From the NCBI GenBank assembly GCA_002796025.1, contig PCVQ01000024.1:1-8428 (forward strand): 8,428 nt of DNA, written 5' to 3'. The translations under genes and the position numbers were made by a program. This DNA comes from Candidatus Peregrinibacteria bacterium CG11_big_fil_rev_8_21_14_0_20_46_8 (GTDB taxonomy: Bacteria; Patescibacteriota; Gracilibacteria; UBA1369; UM-FILTER-53-11). Below are positions 6,981 to 8,428 of this stretch, one piece after another. The notes beneath the pieces are model-generated. The model worked only from the letters and a program-made list of their open reading frames with translations. It was not told the DNA's origin and searched no databases. Positions within the stretch are counted from its first letter, which is position 1; each line of letters begins with the position of its first letter.

Positions 6981-8304
6981 CGACCGGCACAAGATTAATA
7001 ATCAGAGTCAGCAGTAATAATCCGCTCACAATCCATATCATTTTATTGGATTTCGTTTTCACTTCCGGTGGTGCTGGCGGTGTAACCGATTGGATTCGCT
7101 CGAGCTCGTAGGTGCTGTCGATATTTTGCTGGGCAATAGCTTCGAGAAAAGTCCCCGGGCCAATGCCGAGCTCGGCAATTTCGGGATCGATAACCGAGTC
7201 ATCGAAGAAGAGGATTGCATCCTCGCCACCCGCGAGCGTTACATCGAGCGCATGCTCTTCGGCACCGCCGGTTAGTGCATCGACTGTGGCGTGCAAAAGT
7301 TCGTAGCTCGGATTCGGTGCGCCAGGAGTAGGAGTTTCAATCCACTCCCAAGAAATTTTTGTTCTATCTGGCGGAGCTCCGTTTGCGCTGGCAAAGCGCT
7401 CGCCATCGGCCTGCTGACTCGTGGTAATAAGGGCATACGAGTGTCCCTTTTTTGCTTTCGCATAGGTAATTTGGTCGATAAGGCGGTCGTTATAATCGTA
7501 GAGGAAGAGAGAATCTTCGCTGTCGTTCAGTGAAATTTTTGTATCGCTGCGCTTAAAAATATAAAACTGTCCGGGAGCAAGCGTCACTGCATCAGGAATA
7601 ATATAGGGCGACTTTTGTTTCGCGGTATCGGCTAGCATCCAGTTGCCAAGATTAACAGTTTTATTGCCGGCATTTATAATCTCAATCCACTCGGCGTCCG
7701 CGCCCTCATTCGGTTTTGGCAGAAGCTCGGTAAAACGAATTGCTTGGGAAAGTCCGCCATTTGTATACTCTTTTTTTGAGGTGCGTGATTTTTTTGCCTG
7801 TTTGCTGCTCTCAGGTTTGCTTGGCACGACCGAAGCAGTCGGAAATGAAATTACCCCGTCCGAAGTGTCCATAGAGAGACGCAGTTCAATAACTGCGTGC
7901 AGCGGTTGCATAGCGGCTTCCGAAGTCGGTGAAATATTGGTGCCCCCGCTCGCACTCTTTGCCGGAACTGTACAAGGTTGGGTAGTACCTTTCGCTTCTG
8001 CAGCAGGCAAGGGTTCGTTAAGTACTTGTACTTGTGTGCGCTGTACATCGGTAAGTCCGCCATCGTCAGCAACGGTCAAGCTCACAATATAGGTCCCGGG
8101 AATGGTGTAGGAGTGAGATGGGGGATTGGCATTATTGTAGATTTTGCCGTCGCCAAAATCCCAGAAAAATTGTAATTTTTTGCCTTCCGGATCGCTCGAT
8201 GTCGAGCCATCGAAATTTACGGTGACTTTTTGTTGACCGATAAGTGCGCCGCTTTGGCGGGTAATCCGTGCCGTGGGTGCTTGATTTGGCGAAGGTGGTG
8301 CAGG
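6943..8304 (-). CDS. Surface protein: PKD domain, lamin-tail domain and C-terminal membrane anchor (part downstream of an in-frame TAG)
   Basis: The open frame runs from just after a TAG at 8305-8307. In order it encodes a Pro-rich linker (PAPPSPNQAP), a PKD domain (about 8277-8022, with VNFDGSTSSDPEG, FWDFGDGK and PGTYIVSLTVADDGG), a low-complexity Ser/Thr/Pro/Lys spacer, a lamin-tail domain (about 7743-7312, with EWIEIINAG, LGNWMLAD, LAPGQFYIF and ending ETPTPGAPNP), a Gly/Asp/Glu-rich region, then one membrane helix (MIWIVSGLLLLTLIINLVPV, about 7041-6982) and a basic tail KKLLQKRRENS. This suggests a protein held by its C-terminus with the PKD and lamin-tail domains outside the cell. The first usable start after the TAG is GTG at 8085, but it sits inside the last PKD strand, so I do not believe it is the true start. 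No ATG lies between. The gene is most likely continuous with the frame above the TAG. Confidence 0.85.
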   Translation of the reverse strand, partial: PAPPSPNQAPTARITRQSGALIGQQKVTVNFDGSTSSDPEGKKLQFFWDFGDGKIYNNANPPSHSYTIPGTYIVSLTVADDGGLTDVQRTQVQVLNEPLPAAEAKGTTQPCTVPAKSASGGTNISPTSEAAMQPLHAVIELRLSMDTSDGVISFPTASVVPSKPESSKQAKKSRTSKKEYTNGGLSQAIRFTELLPKPNEGADAEWIEIINAGNKTVNLGNWMLADTAKQKSPYIIPDAVTLAPGQFYIFKRSDTKISLNDSEDSLFLYDYNDRLIDQITYAKAKKGHSYALITTSQQADGERFASANGAPPDRTKISWEWIETPTPGAPNPSYELLHATVDALTGGAEEHALDVTLAGGEDAILFFDDSVIDPEIAELGIGPGTFLEAIAQQNIDSTYELERIQSVTPPAPPEVKTKSNKMIWIVSGLLLLTLIINLVPVAKKLLQKRRENS

Positions 8305-8307
8305 CTA
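8305..8307 (-). other. In-frame amber codon inside a coding linker
   Basis: The codon is TAG between CCG and CCT in a Pro/Gln/Ala-rich linker. One C-to-T change from CAG (Gln) would explain it. TAG is used as a true stop by the two plus-strand genes ending at 6264 and 6980, so general recoding is unlikely. The options are a natural nonsense mutation, strain variation in a metagenome, a base-call error, or readthrough. Confidence 0.8.
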
Positions 8308-8428
8308 CGGTTGGGGAGCAGCTTCCGGTTCAGGCGCAGGGGCTGTTTCGCTCTCTGGTTCGGGCGTCACCTCGGTCTCGGTCTCGACCTCCGCCTCCGG
8401 CTCTGCCGTTTCTTCAGCAATTACCGCA
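8305..8428 (-). CDS. Upstream part of the same surface protein: Pro/Glu-rich linker, ending at the TAG (cut by window edge)
   Basis: In the same frame as the PKD/lamin-tail protein, this stretch encodes 40 complete codons of a Glu/Pro/Ala/Thr-rich linker (such as AEVEVETETEVTPEPESE and APAPEPEAAPQP) before the TAG at 8305-8307. The codons just after the TAG continue in the same style (PAPPSPNQAP), so the linker appears to run through the stop. Either this is the C-terminus of a separate protein, or, more likely, it is the N-terminal or middle part of one protein split by a nonsense change. The start and any signal peptide lie outside the window. Confidence 0.6.
   Translation of the reverse strand, partial: AVIAEETAEPEAEVETETEVTPEPESETAPAPEPEAAPQP

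Noticed and set aside
8305..8307. TAG reassigned to an amino acid in this organism
   Set aside because: Two well-defined genes end in TAG at normal family lengths (6264 and 6980), so general reassignment does not fit.
8341..8410. A tandem DNA repeat at the right end
   Set aside because: The CTC/GGT-rich pattern is explained by alternating Glu, Pro and Thr codons of the linker on the minus strand.

Overview
The window looks like chromosomal DNA of an uncultured, probably monoderm bacterium. A member of the Patescibacteria (CPR) is my best guess, held with moderate to low confidence. The hints are: starts without recognisable Shine-Dalgarno sequences, one promoter placed so close to its start codon that the mRNA would be nearly leaderless, a surface protein joining PKD and lamin-tail domains ahead of a C-terminal membrane anchor, and an AT-rich hairpin element between genes. 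TGA, TAA and TAG all end recognisable genes here, so the standard bacterial code fits and UGA recoding (as in Gracilibacteria/Absconditabacteria) does not.

Layout: (1) 1-433, minus: the N-terminal third of a DEAD-box RNA helicase, cut by the window edge. (2) 434-627: a divergent intergenic region with AT-rich promoter-like DNA and a lone 3' end of a tRNA, most like tRNA-Gln (515-547), with no 5' half. (3) 628-5654, plus: a two-gene efflux operon, a periplasmic-adaptor (HlyD/MFP-type) protein overlapping by ATGA an RND-superfamily permease. (4) 5728-6264, plus: a DUF151 'bifunctional nuclease' family protein with a TATAAT box just ahead of its start codon. (5) 6265-6434: an intergenic region holding a hairpin element of about 104 bp. 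(6) 6435-6980, plus: a 2H phosphoesterase of the RNA 2',3'-cyclic phosphodiesterase (ThpR/LigT) type. (7) 6943-8428, minus: a surface protein with a Pro/Glu-rich linker, PKD domain, lamin-tail domain and C-terminal transmembrane anchor. It converges on and overlaps the phosphoesterase gene by 38 bp, and its reading frame is broken by one in-frame TAG (8305-8307).

The adaptor and permease should form one export machine. The adaptor has an unusually long coiled-coil hairpin carrying an extra helical block of roughly 165 residues, and no TolC-like outer-membrane channel is encoded here. This is the most interesting protein architecture in the window. The remaining genes look like housekeeping RNA/nucleic-acid enzymes and a cell-surface protein with no clear pathway link to the pump. 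I saw no CRISPR array, insertion sequence, integrase, or convincing complete RNA gene.
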